From Ochromonas danica (taxonomy: Eukaryota; Sar; Chrysophyceae; Chromulinales; Chromulinaceae): a DNA stretch of 64,000 bases. Made by a program: the position numbers and the translations under genes. The notes beneath the pieces are model-generated. The model was given only the letters and a program-made list of their open reading frames with translations. It did no database searches and was not told the origin of the DNA. This document shows positions 28,685 to 39,670 of this stretch, one piece after another; position 1 is the stretch's first letter, and the number at the start of each line of letters is the position of its first letter. The stretch covers positions 62,001-126,000 of the forward strand of contig VKHL01000070.1 of the NCBI GenBank assembly GCA_015146655.1, written 5' to 3'.

Positions 28685-29887
28685 ATGCATAATATCTGGG
28701 TTCGTTTAAATGCTGTCATCTTTTTTGCATTGACTGTCTTGCTGGTCTTGGCCACTTTCTGTGCTTTGAGGTACTACTACCCATACACCTTCCCACTCTA
28801 TCCTGACTGACTGCCACCAGCTATCTGACACTTCCCCTCCTCTTGTCTGGGCTGTCTGATATGGACATTCTTGTCTGTGTGTAATTTTTCCTATTGCTAT
28901 TTGACTCTTCTCATGATATCTTCTTTTCAATTGTTGTTATTGTTATTGTTATTCTAGCACTTATCTCCATAGAGGCCAGCCTTTAGTGAAAACCTTGCAA
29001 TTGAACAACTTGAAATCTCTGTAAGTCATCCCCCCCCCCTGTCCCCCTCCTATTGGTCACTCTGAGACTTGTCATTCTCACTCTCTCACACGCACTCTCT
29101 CTCTTGTAGTCGTGCTCATAAAGGACAAGATAGAGCTCTCTTTAGCTTCGATCTTGTGGCAGGTCTCTACCCCCCCCCTCCTCCTCCTCCTCTATTGCTC
29201 TCCTTCTCTTCTTAATGCGATGTATATATATATGTATCACTCAACTAGATCTACGACCAGCTTTTCATTGGAACTTGAAGCAACTCTTTGTCTTCGTACT
29301 GGCAGAATATGAGACCAAAGCTAATGTGAGCATCTTACTACCCTACCTACCCTACCTAACATATCAGTATTATAGCACAGTATAATAGAGTAGAGTTGAG
29401 TGTAGTGTACAGTCCAGTCCAGTACAGTACAGTGTCTATAGCATACTACACTACTTTTGTAGTGTGGTGTATATATGGTGTGGTCATGTCGTGTAGTGTA
29501 ATGTGGTATAGTGTAGTGTATGCAGGGGTGTAGTGTGGTTATGGTACTGGTCGGTAGTGTACCTTCTTCTCTTTGCTCACACTCCTCTTTTCCTTTTTTT
29601 TCTGAATTTTTCTAATTTTTCTTCTTGATGGTGTGTGTGGTTGGTGGTGATAATAGAGATTAAATCAAGTCATTATCTGGGATCGTATCATCCAGTCTCC
29701 TGAAGAAGCCTATATCAAGGAGTATAATGAGTTTGTTAAGTATGCCTTGATCGACCAAGGAGAAGAGCTGCGCAACCGAACAATCAACTTGAAGTTAGTC
29801 TGGGACCATATGCCACTCACAGGGCGTATGTATGTCGTTGATGAGAAGAAGAGCTCCTTTAAGTTACCTGGCAGTTACAAGACGTGA
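28685..29887 (+). CDS. SPCS3: Signal peptidase complex subunit 3 (SPC22/23)
   Basis: Five exons: 28685-28770, 28958-29020, 29110-29162, 29249-29325 and 29657-29887, GT-AG, giving 169 residues (family ~180). The N-terminal membrane anchor is MHNIWVRLNAVIFFALTVLL. The lumenal domain shows the family landmarks FSFDL, FHWNLKQLFVFVLAEYET, LNQVIIWDRII and LVWDHMPLTG. The subunit stabilises the ER signal peptidase that removes leader peptides, fitting the number of leader-bearing proteins nearby. The second exon is only 63 nt and the third 53 nt. Intron 4 is 331 bp and full of GTAGTGTA-like repeats. Confidence 0.93.
29340..29560. repeat. Degenerate GTAGTGTA repeats in SPC22/23 intron 4
   Basis: A low-complexity tract made of TAGTGTA, CAGTACAGT and TGTGGT units, preceded by CCCTACCTACC. 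It occupies most of the largest intron. Confidence 0.7.
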
Positions 29888-30393
29888 AGTTAGTTGCTAC
29901 TATAGAAGTGGTAGTAGTAGTGGTGGAAGACGAGGTGTCAATGTGACCTTGTTAGTAGAGGGGGTAATTGGTTAAATAAATGATTTGGATATGACATGCT
30001 TGGAATGAAGGTATTTTAGTTAGATTCTCTGAGATGATAGGTAGTGAATGTACAATGCCAAAGAGTTGACTCCATTCCATGGAATTGACAACTCCATGGA
30101 GTTTCCCCTCCTACTGTGCTAATCCCTCGTTCAGTTTCTCTTCCTCTGCTGTCCTCTCAAGCTTTCAGTTCTTCTCTCTGTCTCTCTGCTGTCATCTGTC
30201 ATATCATCGTCAGTGAAATCATTTCTGATTAACCTCTCAAGAAGAGAAGAAGAAGATCAACTAGAAGAAGAAGAAGAAGAAGAAGCCTTCATTATTCATC
30301 ACTCGAAGACAGTTTTTGATATACTCTTAAGCTTTCTCCTCTCTTAATCACTTATTCCTAACGCAGAAGAGAGAGAGAAAGAAAGAAAGAGAA
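29888..30393. other. Intergenic region
   Basis: 506 bp before the SMP-domain gene. It includes an imperfect inverted repeat around CCATGGAATTGACAACTCCATGG (~30078-30100) and purine-rich (GAA)n tracts just upstream of the start (30244-30392). Confidence 0.5.
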
Positions 30394-31158
30394 ATGACTG
30401 ACTCTTCTTCCTCTGCTAGAGCAGTGGCCAAAGAAGATGCTGCTCTCATCCAAGCTGTACAGGCTCATGAAGGAGGAGTCATTCCTAAAGGATCTCTAAC
30501 AGCTGACTTACAATCTACTGTTGATAATAATCAGAACCTTTACCCTGATGAACCTCCTATTAAAGTTGAAGATATAGTAATCAGACATCAACCTGATGAT
30601 AAAGAAACAGATGAACAATTACAATCCAAAGCAACGAAGGAAGTTGAGGAAGTACCATCAGGTTCAGGTATCTCAATCAATCAGTCTGAAGCCGATAAGA
30701 AGAGAACGAATGAAATTAAGGAAGAGTATGAAAGTAAGTCTGAGCCATACGATGACCAGCCATCACAAGGTCCACAAAGTCAATCGACTGTCACTCTTCC
30801 AGATCTATTTTTCGGCAATCTTCCCACTCCATTACAACGTGAAGAACAACGAGAACCTTCAACTTTGATGATGGATGCTGTTTTCAGTCTACCGCTTTGG
30901 AGCTCTCCCAAGGAATCAGACTTGACCATGTACAAAGCTGAAGAAGATCGAACTTCAAAGTTAAGCATAAGAGATATTCCTACGATATCAACATCGAAAC
31001 TCATTCTTCCTATGGCAGAAGCTGGAGTCTATTCCCCGCCGTTGACCAACGAGTCAAGATCTTCCAGACAGTCTCCTGGATATGATCGTTTGAGTCGATC
31101 TCGTAGTGCGGAAGGAATCACAACAAGTGCCTTACATATTAGAAGTCGCCTACATTAG
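30394..31158 (+). CDS. SMP-domain (LEA_5-like) protein with acidic tail
   Basis: 254 residues, single exon. The N-terminal 45 residues (AVAKEDAALIQAVQAHEGG, VIPKGSLTADLQSTVDNN) match the seed-maturation-protein (SMP) repeat. The same repeat is found twice more in this window (35493-35825, 36262-36693). The remainder is hydrophilic and probably disordered (Glu/Lys/Ser-rich), ending in an SR-like RLSRSRSAEG stretch. In plants SMP proteins are desiccation-related LEA proteins; fungi and algae also carry such proteins. A protective role is inference. Confidence 0.68.
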   Translation: MTDSSSSARAVAKEDAALIQAVQAHEGGVIPKGSLTADLQSTVDNNQNLYPDEPPIKVEDIVIRHQPDDKETDEQLQSKATKEVEEVPSGSGISINQSEADKKRTNEIKEEYESKSEPYDDQPSQGPQSQSTVTLPDLFFGNLPTPLQREEQREPSTLMMDAVFSLPLWSSPKESDLTMYKAEEDRTSKLSIRDIPTISTSKLILPMAEAGVYSPPLTNESRSSRQSPGYDRLSRSRSAEGITTSALHIRSRLH

Positions 31159-31276
31159 CTTTATGCCTTTTTATCTATTTTAACTTTGTGTTCACTTCCA
31201 TCACTTCTGCGATAGAAGAGGAAGAAGAGGGAGAGCATGAGAGAGAATGAGAGAGTGTGTGTGTTACAGTAGCTCA

Positions 31277-31726
31277 TTAGTTTCTCAAAATCTCTCCTTC
31301 AAACTTAATGGTAACTATGTCTTCATAATATTTGCATTGTAGTGATTGCTCGACTATTTCTACATCATCAGGCAGAGGGACGCGAACAGTGGAGGGATGA
31401 TCTTCTTCATGGCTCTGCTGCTTGTCCTGCTCTTTCCTCTTCTCCAACTCCACCCGCAGCTCCTTGGTAGTGTAGCTCACCTTTCCCACTTGCTGTCCTG
31501 CAGATAGGCGAAAGATGACTATGAAGGTCTTCTCATGGCGATAGATGGCGTACTCCCCGGGCTGCAAGGCCTGGAGGTGTCCTTCCATTTCTTGTTGATG
31601 CGCTGCGCCTTCCCAGTCGTAGCTCTCATAGTCCACATGAAGAATCTCAGCCTGCTTCACAGACTTTGTGGAAGATATCTCAAAGGCACCGTCTTCACCC
31701 AACTCAATGATATCCTCGTCACTCAT
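31277..31726 (-). CDS. Conserved-looking hypothetical protein
   Basis: 149 residues, single exon, ATG to TAA. It opens with an acidic stretch (MSDEDIIELGEDGAF), then a probable alpha/beta domain (GEYAIYRHEKTFIVIFRLSAGQQVGKVSYTT), a Lys/Glu/Gln-rich linker and a final strand-like end (YYEDIVTIKFEGEILRN). The balanced composition, lacking the window's simple repeats, supports a real protein. I do not recognise the family. Confidence 0.65.
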   Translation of the reverse strand: MSDEDIIELGEDGAFEISSTKSVKQAEILHVDYESYDWEGAAHQQEMEGHLQALQPGEYAIYRHEKTFIVIFRLSAGQQVGKVSYTTKELRVELEKRKEQDKQQSHEEDHPSTVRVPLPDDVEIVEQSLQCKYYEDIVTIKFEGEILRN

Positions 31727-31961
31727 TATTTAGAAGAACAATTGAATGGGAGAGTAGTTTTACTCGAGGGGCGGTGGTGCTATTTGTCAGTTATTATTGT
31801 GTTGCAGGGGGAAGAAGAAGAAGTAGAAGAAACACTTTCTTGTGATGGTGCAACGCACAACGCGTTGTTTGAGAACGAAACCGTTCTTCCTCTATACTGT
31901 ATGGGCGGGTCAGTCAGCAGTGGCAACAAAACAGTCATTGAATGATATTGACTGATAAGCT

Positions 31962-34900
31962 ATGATGAAGAAGAAGACTACAGGGAAGATAAAGACTACC
32001 ACTACCAATACCACTACTACCAATAACACGAAATCCTCTTCTAAATCTTCACCTACCTTATTAAAGCAAGCTAAAGCTATTGCTATTGTTCCTCCTCCCT
32101 CATCTTCTAATAAGAGAGAAGAAGCTAAGAAGAAAGCTATTGTCCAACAGGTAGTAATAGCCTGTCACTACACTACACTACACTCCTCATATATCCTTAA
32201 CATGTCATCATCCCCTCACTATTATCACTAGGAGAGAGAGCAAGCATGGTATATCCCTCCTTCTGCAGGTATCCCAAGTTATCATGCTGATAAGGATCCT
32301 TACTGTCCAGCTGCCCGAGTACGTAAATTCAATGAAGAACAACGACAACGTGTAGAACGAGAGAGTGCCTTTACTGAAGGAGTGCGTTCTGAGCAATGGA
32401 TCTCTGCCTCTCTTGACAGACAGTATACTCAGTTACCTTTGAAGAATATTCATGACTTCCGTGCTAAAGCCTCAGACCATCTCATGATGTCTAGTAATGG
32501 TTATGGTTATGGTTATGGAGGTAGTAATGGTAGTGTAGGAGGAGGAGTGCAGGTGTCTGATATCATCATCTTACAAAAGATTATTGTACGAGAAAATCTA
32601 TTACAAGAATTAGTTAAAGTTTGTAAGACCAATGAAGATAATCTCTATCCTGTCATAACAGAAATCTTAGAAATCTTACAAGCAATTCGTTTTGAAACAT
32701 TAGATATTATTGAAGATATTGCTACCTGGCAGACTGCTCAACCTGTTGGAAGACCTTTCCTATTTAAAGGATATAACTACTTGATTAAGATGAAGACTGA
32801 CTTAGACTTTATAGATCAATATGATGTCATTGTAGAAAGAGTTTGTTTTGAATTTCAATCTAATCCATTAGCTTATCGTGGAGGTGGTAGAGTCATTCAA
32901 GGATTTGAATTAAGTGCAACGGCTACTAATTCTCTTACGGCTACCTCACAACAAAGATATCAAAACCTTCTATCAGCTTATCATCAATCATTAGGAGATG
33001 ATGGAGCAGGATTAGTAGTGGATGGGTTACCTGTTAGTCGTTTACGTCGTGCTGAAGAAGTTATTCAAGGAGAATTCCGTAGAATTCAACAACAAGTGGA
33101 TATGGCTAATAGTCAACAACAACGATCAGCTCTACAACAACAATTAGAACAACGAGGTTTAAGTTTTGATCAATATGATAATAGTGGTGAAGATGGTGTT
33201 TATCTATCACAACCAGGTGGTAGACAATCTATTGCCCAGCAGACTCTTGCTAGCTATCAAGACCTAAGGTCAGTCAGTCAGTTAGGCAGTCAGTCAGTCT
33301 GTCTGTTGTTACTATAGTCTATGACCAGTTTGACTAATTCTTGTTTGTTTAACACAGAGCAAGTTGGGAGAGCGCGGCTAGTTTTGATCCTCTCACAAGC
33401 CCCACTACACAACAACAGCAACAAGGAGAGTCATTCCTGCGACTGTCTGTTGAGAGTGGAGACTCCGTGACCTCGAATATCAATGAAGGCAACCAGAAGA
33501 AGAAGTCTTCAGCTAAGATAAACAAGAAGAATCTCTTCAACCCCAAGAGGTACTTCACTGTTATGTTGTTGTAATTATCGTAGTATTCATTTCCTTGATG
33601 ATATGATGATTTGTTGTTGTTGATGATGACAATGATAGAGCGAAACTAGAGCGCATTACAGTCTTACAAGAAGAAACATCAGAATTAGAGGCCATGATTG
33701 TAAGTCACAACTTTGCTTTCTGTTTTATATCCTGTTCAAAGAGACTCGCTAAATGGAGATGATGTTATGGTTTGATATTGTTAGGCTCATATTCATGATA
33801 AGATCACGACGTTAAGTGGTGAAGTGAAGATTCATGCTCAACGTGCTGCAGCATTGCTGAAAAAAGAGCAAGAAGCTCGTGAGAATGGTCGTGAAGGAGC
33901 TGCATTGCATATTGCCGCGGAAATCAGTCTGACCAATGCTACAATTCTAGAGAAGAGGACGGCAATCAAAGACTTGCATCGAGAAGCCTATTTCCTGTCT
34001 TTAGAAAGGAAAAGGAAGCAAGGAGTGGTGAAGACCATGCAAGATGAGATGACACTACATAGAGAGCGAGAGAAGCTGAAGAAGAAGATTGAAGCCAAGA
34101 TTAAGAAAGATGTAAGAGTCATATTATCATGTCAATGTAATCCCTTCTTCATTATCATCCTAACGGACCGATATGTTACCATACTACCTTTGTACTTTAG
34201 GGTCTGATGGCTGCATTAGCTGAGTTTGATAGTGAAAAGCTAACACTGGAGTCATTGAAGCTTAATTCTTCTTCTCCTCCGAGGAAAGGTAATGGGAAAG
34301 GGTCTGATAAAAATCCAAACAAGGCATCCAGAAAGCAATCAATGGGCAGTGTGGACAGTCGAGTGAGCTTAGCAGAGGAGGATGGCCCCAGAGGAGGAGG
34401 TGATGGTGTTGAAGAGGAAGAAGAAGAAGGAGAAGGCAAACATGAGGATGAGATGGCAGCCTACAATAAAATGCTCGAAATGCATGATCACATTGAAGAC
34501 TTGGCTTTAAATGATAGCACAGACCATAATGACGATGGCAATGAGTGGAAGAGTGGGGAGTATGTTGGAGAGGAAGATATGAATAGTACTTATCCAAGTG
34601 GTATTGATGTAGCCCAGCCTCAACAATTCTCTCCTTCTAACAATGAGGATTTCGACAATGATGACAATAATGACGAACTTCATGATGAGCATGACAACAA
34701 CCATGAAGGTGACTATGACAACTATCATGACAATACGAACGATCCTGGATATGGTACCACTTCTTCTTCTCTTCCTCATTCTCCTTTCCAAGCTCTCGAT
34801 ACAACTGCTGGATATAGTAACATATCAGATCGAGATATGGCAACAAGTCCTTGGAGTCCAGAAGAAGATAAGCTAGAACTCAGTGCTGATAGTACAATGC

Positions 34901-35256
34901 ATGGATTACATGACGTCAGACAAGGAGATTCTGAGAACCATTCTGATCATATCTTCGATACTTCTGTTGGAACTACAGACACTCCTTTCCCCGTGATGAA
35001 AGATGATGACCCACTTCCCTCTTTGTCTGGCATAGCGACTGCTGATGAGACAACTAACAATGATCTCTTCCAACCACCAAGCGAGCAAGAACATGAAAGA
35101 GAAAATGTGGGTTTGTTATTGGAAGAGAGAGCAATAGTTCATGAAGAGGAAGTTTCCCATTCCCCCGCAGCCTTGGATAGTCATCCTTCACCATCAGCAC
35201 ATGAGCCAGCAAGAGGAACAGGCTTTTCTTTCGCTCGTCTGCTCCGTAGAGGTTAG
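31962..35256 (+). CDS. 953-residue coiled-coil/acidic protein, six exons
   Basis: Exons: 31962-32150, 32232-33268, 33358-33549, 33639-33699, 33785-34111 and 34201-35256, all GT-AG and frame-consistent to TAG. A basic, Thr-rich N-terminus leads to a conserved-looking segment (WYIPPSAGIPSYHADKDPYC). A globular helical domain follows at ~160-290 (LQKIIVRENLLQELVKV, PVITEILEILQAIRFET, GRPFLFKGYNYLIKMKTDLD), then Gln-rich helices. A coiled coil occupies ~470-600 (ITVLQEETSELEAMI, EREKLKKKIEAKIKKD). The C-terminal ~330 residues are acidic and disordered (Asp/Asn/His/Glu). The shape fits a cytoskeletal or flagellar scaffold, but I recognise no named family. Confidence 0.75.
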
Positions 35257-35492
35257 AGGTTTGCAGTGATGAGTGGATTAGCTGGAGAACATTTCTGTGC
35301 TGTTTGTGTTAGCGTTTCTTTGTGTCGCATGCTTGTTGAATGTTTGTTGACTAATGTGCGACTAATAGTTTTGGAGTGGTTATATGAAAGTAGTGTAATG
35401 ATATTCTGTGATGTGCTGTTCTGTGTTGTAGTGTTTGTATTGATTGATATTGATGTTGCACATGTATAATATTAATGCCTTTAAAGTGCGCA

Positions 35493-35825
35493 TTATGGTC
35501 TAGTGGTATTTGTTGCGTGTTGTTGCTTATCAACATATCCTTGAACCTCAGCTACTATCGAAGCAATGGGTACTTTCCCTTCTTCCTTCATTTGTGTAGA
35601 TTGGAGAAGTCTTGCTTCTTCAGGAGTAGGGGGAGCTTCTCGAAGAGCTTGATCCAAGGTAATCGGAGTCATTCCTCTTGTTAGATTAGCATTCTTATCT
35701 GCAGCAGCTTGAACATGAGATACGAAGGATTCTTTAGGAATATATCCTTCACCAGCTTTAGCAGTCACAGATTGGAGCTTTGAGGCATCTTCCTTCGTAA
35801 CAAAGTTCTCTCTATGGATTTCCAT
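35493..35825 (-). CDS. SMP-domain (LEA_5-like) protein, two repeats
   Basis: 110 residues from the ATG before EIHREN (the frame continues upstream without another ATG). Two SMP-like halves are visible: VTKEDASKLQSVTAKAGEG / YIPKESFVSHVQAAADKN, then PITLDQALREAPPTPEEARLLQS / GKVPIASIVAEVQ. The alternation of ITxxxAL and DAxxLQSxxxxxxGxxPKxS is the SMP pattern. It lies divergently from the next SMP gene (36262), 436 bp away, which suggests a local duplicate pair sharing a regulatory region. Confidence 0.75.
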   Translation of the reverse strand: MEIHRENFVTKEDASKLQSVTAKAGEGYIPKESFVSHVQAAADKNANLTRGMTPITLDQALREAPPTPEEARLLQSTQMKEEGKVPIASIVAEVQGYVDKQQHATNTTRP

Positions 35826-36261
35826 GCTTCTTCCAACAGCAATTTCCAACGAATGAAGATTATGTTGGGATGTATTTTGTTGGTTGCTAGTAGTGAGCAG
35901 CTATGCTATGCTAGGATAGGATTTAATTATGAAGGGATAAGCAGAACATGATGAGAATGAGAGGTGCTGGGTGAGTGAAGGGGAATGACTGAAAGATCCT
36001 CTCATTGAACAAACTTCTTTCAGCAAGGGATTTGGTGGGGGTTGAGGGACTAGGAGACAGGGTTTGGAGAAGAGCAAAAGTGCTGTTTAAACTCCACAAT
36101 AGTCTTTTGATATAAACAGTGTCTTTAGTCCCTTCCCTGCACATTTGTCTTCATTGTCATCCTCTCTCTCTATCTCTCTCATTGAAGGAACACTTCACAA
36201 TCTAATACTATCGATAGTAAGTCATATCTAATACTTAGGAGAAGTGATTAGAACAATAACC
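35826..36261. promoter_or_regulatory. Shared upstream region of two divergent SMP genes
   Basis: 436 bp between head-to-head SMP-domain genes, so both promoters must be here. It is AT-rich with a CT run (36155-36182) and a small palindrome ACTATCGATAGT (36207-36218). No known stress-response element can be named confidently. Confidence 0.4.
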
Positions 36262-36693
36262 ATGGATAGACCAGTTACCATAGAAGATGCTAATCTTCTT
36301 CATCATTTTGCTGAAGGCTTCCTGCCAATAGGTCGCAATGCATTTGTCATGGATATTAAAGAAGCAGCTGAGAAGAACACTCAAGAGAAAAGAGAGAAAC
36401 CTATCACAGTGAGAAATGCTCTTTCCAAAAATCCACCTACCTTAGAAGACTTTAAAATCTTACAGTCTAGAGTAGTCAAAGTGATTCCTAAAGGTTCGAT
36501 ACTCACTCTCATTCAATCCTATATTGCTCATCATGGTGGAATGAATAAAAGTGATGCTGCTAAGGAACTAGAACGTCAAATTAAACAGAATCATTACAAA
36601 ATGGATGTGGGATTACTGCCAAGGAAGATCAAACCTGCCAAGATTCGCACGGAGGCACATTTTCACGGATCGAACGCAACTAATCGCACTTGA
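36262..36693 (+). CDS. SMP-domain (LEA_5-like) protein
   Basis: 143 residues, start at ATGGATAGACC (the frame is open further upstream but without ATG). First SMP half: VTIEDANLLHHFAEGFLP, then FVMDIKEAAEKN. Second half: PITVRNALSKNPPTLEDFKI, LQSRVVKVIPKGSILTLIQ. A basic C-terminal tail (KMDVGLLPRKIKPAKIRTE) is unlike the other two copies. It is the most diverged of the three window copies. Confidence 0.7.
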   Translation: MDRPVTIEDANLLHHFAEGFLPIGRNAFVMDIKEAAEKNTQEKREKPITVRNALSKNPPTLEDFKILQSRVVKVIPKGSILTLIQSYIAHHGGMNKSDAAKELERQIKQNHYKMDVGLLPRKIKPAKIRTEAHFHGSNATNRT

Positions 36694-37046
36694 ACGATAC
36701 CTTCAATATCGTTCTGGAAAGGTTAATCCCTTCTTTCTGGTTAATCCCTTCTTTCTTGGAGGAGCAATACACCGCATGTTATACCTATTTCTTATCACTG
36801 TTGTTATACAGTAGTCTAGATTGTGGAAGTTGAAAGTTAACATGAATGAAACGTGAAGAAGAAGAAACATTGCAAATAGTCTACAAACTATACTTAGTAA
36901 AATTACATCATTATGCTCCTTTATAGCTCGAGCAGAAGCCAATCAAACAACAAACAAGGAATACTATGAATTCAAAATCCAATTGAAGCATCTTCCGATA
37001 GACACGTTTTAAAGTTCCATTTCGATCCATAGCACTTCACTTCACT
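36694..37046. other. Convergent intergenic region
   Basis: 353 bp with a short tandem duplication (GGTTAATCCCTTCTTTCT at 36720-36757) and a CACTT repeat (37025-37049) at the Hsp20 stop codon. No gene. Confidence 0.5.
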
Positions 37047-37640
37047 TCACTTTATCTCCACTTTGAAGGGCTCTTGGGCTTGAAGTTTGGGCAAGACAAC
37101 TGTCAGCTTGCCATCCACTTTGCTCGCTTCTACCCTGGGGATATCAATGTTTGGAGGGAGTGGAAGACGACGAGAGAGGAGGTAGTTGTCAGGAAACTTG
37201 GCTTCCAAGACCAGGAAGCCTGAGTCCACTCTCATGGCTAAGGATTCCTTGGGCAAGTTAGGGATGCCAGCAGTGAGAACGATCTTCTCGGGTGTTTCTT
37301 CCATTTGCAATCTCCGGCCTCCTCTGCCCATGCCTCTATGGCCTCTTCCTCCCCATCTGCCAAACATGGTAGAATCGGATGGAGGAGGAGGAGGAGTGGC
37401 GACAGGGATTGACTCTTGTGGGGCAGGCACTTGTTGTTGCTGCCAGTAGCCTCTGCCTCCATGTCTCAATCCTCCAAACCTACCACCAAAGAAGTGGCGG
37501 GAATCATTCATTTCCATAGCAACGGCTCCTTCAGGAGTGCTGTAACATCTTCTGAAACCTCTTCCACAAGCAGACACAACTCTCTGACCAGCAGCAGCGA
37601 CATGATGATGTTGATGATGGTGATGATGATGCCAGTGCAT
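37047..37640 (-). CDS. Hsp20/alpha-crystallin-type small heat-shock protein
   Basis: 197 residues from ATG at MHWHHHHHH. The N-terminal half is low-complexity and flexible (His run, Gly/Arg-rich GGRFGGLRHGGRG, Pro run), as often in small heat-shock proteins. The C-terminal ~85 residues fit the alpha-crystallin fold: VLTAGIPNLPKESLAMRVDSGFLVLEA, a polar loop, RRLPLPPNIDIPRVEASKVDGKLTVVLPK. There is no clear IxI/V oligomerisation motif after the domain; it ends FKVEIK. Likely an ATP-independent holdase. The segment ACGRGFRRCYSTPEG could be part of a mitochondrial presequence, but that is uncertain. Confidence 0.75.
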   Translation of the reverse strand: MHWHHHHHHQHHHVAAAGQRVVSACGRGFRRCYSTPEGAVAMEMNDSRHFFGGRFGGLRHGGRGYWQQQQVPAPQESIPVATPPPPPSDSTMFGRWGGRGHRGMGRGGRRLQMEETPEKIVLTAGIPNLPKESLAMRVDSGFLVLEAKFPDNYLLSRRLPLPPNIDIPRVEASKVDGKLTVVLPKLQAQEPFKVEIK

Positions 37641-38211
37641 TCTTGCAATAGTTAACCAATAGTAGCCTAGTACAATGCAATAGTTCAAAGTAGGATTGGG
37701 ATTTGATTATGAATGAGCAGAGTCTATTGTCGTCAGAACATTCCTCTCTCCTTCTTCTTCATCTTCTACCTTCTCTGAGGAGGACAGAAATGGCAGAGGT
37801 GTGATGGAATTCTATTGCCCAGCTCTTCTTGTCAAGGAGTGCTGCTGCCCATGCAGCACGAATGCCCCCAACTTCTGGAGATTTGGAGTCTGGACTGGTT
37901 GAGTAACTTATTAAGTTAATTGTCATTTATTGTTATTATTATTGTTGTTTTGCGTGGGGGTGCACCTTGTTGCTCTGACTGGGCAGTGATGAGGCTGTGA
38001 GGGGTTGAGGGTTGCAACCTCCTCGACAAGCAATAGAGGTGAAAGAAGAAGAGAAGCAACAACAACAACAACGCAGACAGAGACTGAGACTGAGACAGAC
38101 CTGAAGTAAATCTTTCTCTTCCTTGCTACTGTACTGTACTACTTGACTGTGCTAACTAACTAACACACTTGCTTGTTGCTTCTTCTCTATTAGACTACTA
38201 TCATTATCAAC
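37641..38211. promoter_or_regulatory. Divergent promoter region Hsp20 / COX11
   Basis: 571 bp between divergently transcribed genes. Contains (CAA)n at 38058-38070, a GAGACT repeat (38082-38098) and CTAACTAACTAAC before COX11. No HSE-type nGAAn array stands out. Confidence 0.4.
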
Positions 38212-39117
38212 ATGTTGTTCACTATAAATCGTTCTAATTCTAATCGTCTCTTTCGCCTTGGACACAGACTGTCCACTATCAATACTACCACTGCCTGCTA
38301 CACCACCTCCTCCACCTCCTCCTCCACCTCCACTACTACCACTACTGCCTCCCTCCTCCATCGCCAGCTTCTCTCTCGCCCTCCTAGCAGACCCTCACCA
38401 CACTATCAACAATATCGTTACTACACCAAGTCCTCCTCCTCCTCCTCCTCTCCTCCTCCTCCTCCTAACGACCCTAATGACGAGAGTAATATGAAATGGG
38501 CTGTTAATATCACTACCATTGTTGTCTTCATCTTTGGTCTTTCTTATGCTGCAGTACCTCTCTATAAGGTCTTCTGTCAGATGACAGGCTTTGGTGGAAC
38601 TACCCAAATAGCTGAAGAAAGTCGTGCTAAGACCATCACTCCGATTGAAAATGGTAAGATCTTGAAAGTCTTCTTCACTAGTAATGTACATAGTGAAATG
38701 CCTTGGATCTTTCGTCCTACTCAAAAGGAAGTGAAGATTGTCCCTGGAGAGACTGCGTTAGCCTTTTATACTGTCAAGAATACAGCAGAGTATCCTATTA
38801 CAGGGGTAGCAACGTATAATGTTTATCCACCTAAAGCTGGTTTATACTTTAATAAGATACAATGTTTTTGTTTTGAAGAACAACGATTAAGTGGTGGAGA
38901 AGAGATTGATATGCCAGTGTTCTTCTTTATTGATCCTGAGTTTGTAGATGATCCTGCTATGGATGCTGTGACCAATATTACCTTATCGTATACTTTCTTT
39001 AAGACTGGAGAGGAGAAGAATGAAGATAAGGTGGTGGAGGAGGAGGAGGAGGAGGAGGTAGCTGCTGCTCCTGCTCCTGCTGCTACTAGTGCTACTACCC
39101 CTGCTGTATCAGCTTGA
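38212..39117 (+). CDS. COX11: Cytochrome c oxidase assembly protein COX11
   Basis: 301 residues, single exon. An Arg/Ser/Thr-rich mitochondrial presequence (~1-85) precedes one transmembrane helix (WAVNITTIVVFIFGLSYAAVPLY) and the intermembrane-space copper domain. The CFCF copper site is in KIQCFCFEEQRL, with the first conserved Cys in YKVFCQMTGFGGT and the usual MPVFFFIDPEF. It delivers copper to CuB of cytochrome oxidase subunit 1. The C-terminus carries a lineage-specific Glu/Ala/Pro tail encoded by GAG/GCT repeats. Confidence 0.96.
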   Translation: MLFTINRSNSNRLFRLGHRLSTINTTTACYTTSSTSSSTSTTTTTASLLHRQLLSRPPSRPSPHYQQYRYYTKSSSSSSSPPPPPNDPNDESNMKWAVNITTIVVFIFGLSYAAVPLYKVFCQMTGFGGTTQIAEESRAKTITPIENGKILKVFFTSNVHSEMPWIFRPTQKEVKIVPGETALAFYTVKNTAEYPITGVATYNVYPPKAGLYFNKIQCFCFEEQRLSGGEEIDMPVFFFIDPEFVDDPAMDAVTNITLSYTFFKTGEEKNEDKVVEEEEEEEVAAAPAPAATSATTPAVSA

Positions 39118-39670
39118 AGTAGACTACTGACAAACAAGTAGACTAATGACTAGTACTAGTAGTACCTTATTGTGAGTGTTCGCTGTATGCATGGGTACTA
39201 TTGTACTGTAGGTAGAAGAAGGAGGTGGAGGAGGAGGTGGTGGTGGTAGGTAGTTAGTGTCTAGACCATTCTTACATTGCTTGCTTGCATTGCTTACATT
39301 AATCTAACCTAACCAACCTCTCTATCTCGACTAGTCTAACCCTGTACTGTACAAGGTACCCTGTTACTGTACACACTAACGACTAGTTAGTCTAACACCA
39401 TGTCTACTGTAGTGGGTGTGATGGAAAACTGAAAACTGAAAACTGAAAACCAAGGTTGGCTTTCTAAAACTAATGATTTTGAAGTTAAAACCCAACTATT
39501 TTGCTATTTTCAAGAAGTGCGTTTTAATTGCGAAAGTGTTTTTCTGTTTTTGTGTATAATATACATATGGTCAAAAGTGTAGTTTTTATATTCGCAAAAG
39601 TAGGTTTTAAAGTACTAAAAGGAGGGTTTGTCCTCTCTGTTCTGTTCTTCTCTGTTGGCAGTCTGTGATA
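39118..39670. other. Intergenic region upstream of BolA
   Basis: 553 bp including a (GAAAACT)n run at 39426-39451 and GTAGT/GGTGG-type repeats near 39215-39250. AT-rich promoter-like sequence follows. Confidence 0.5.
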
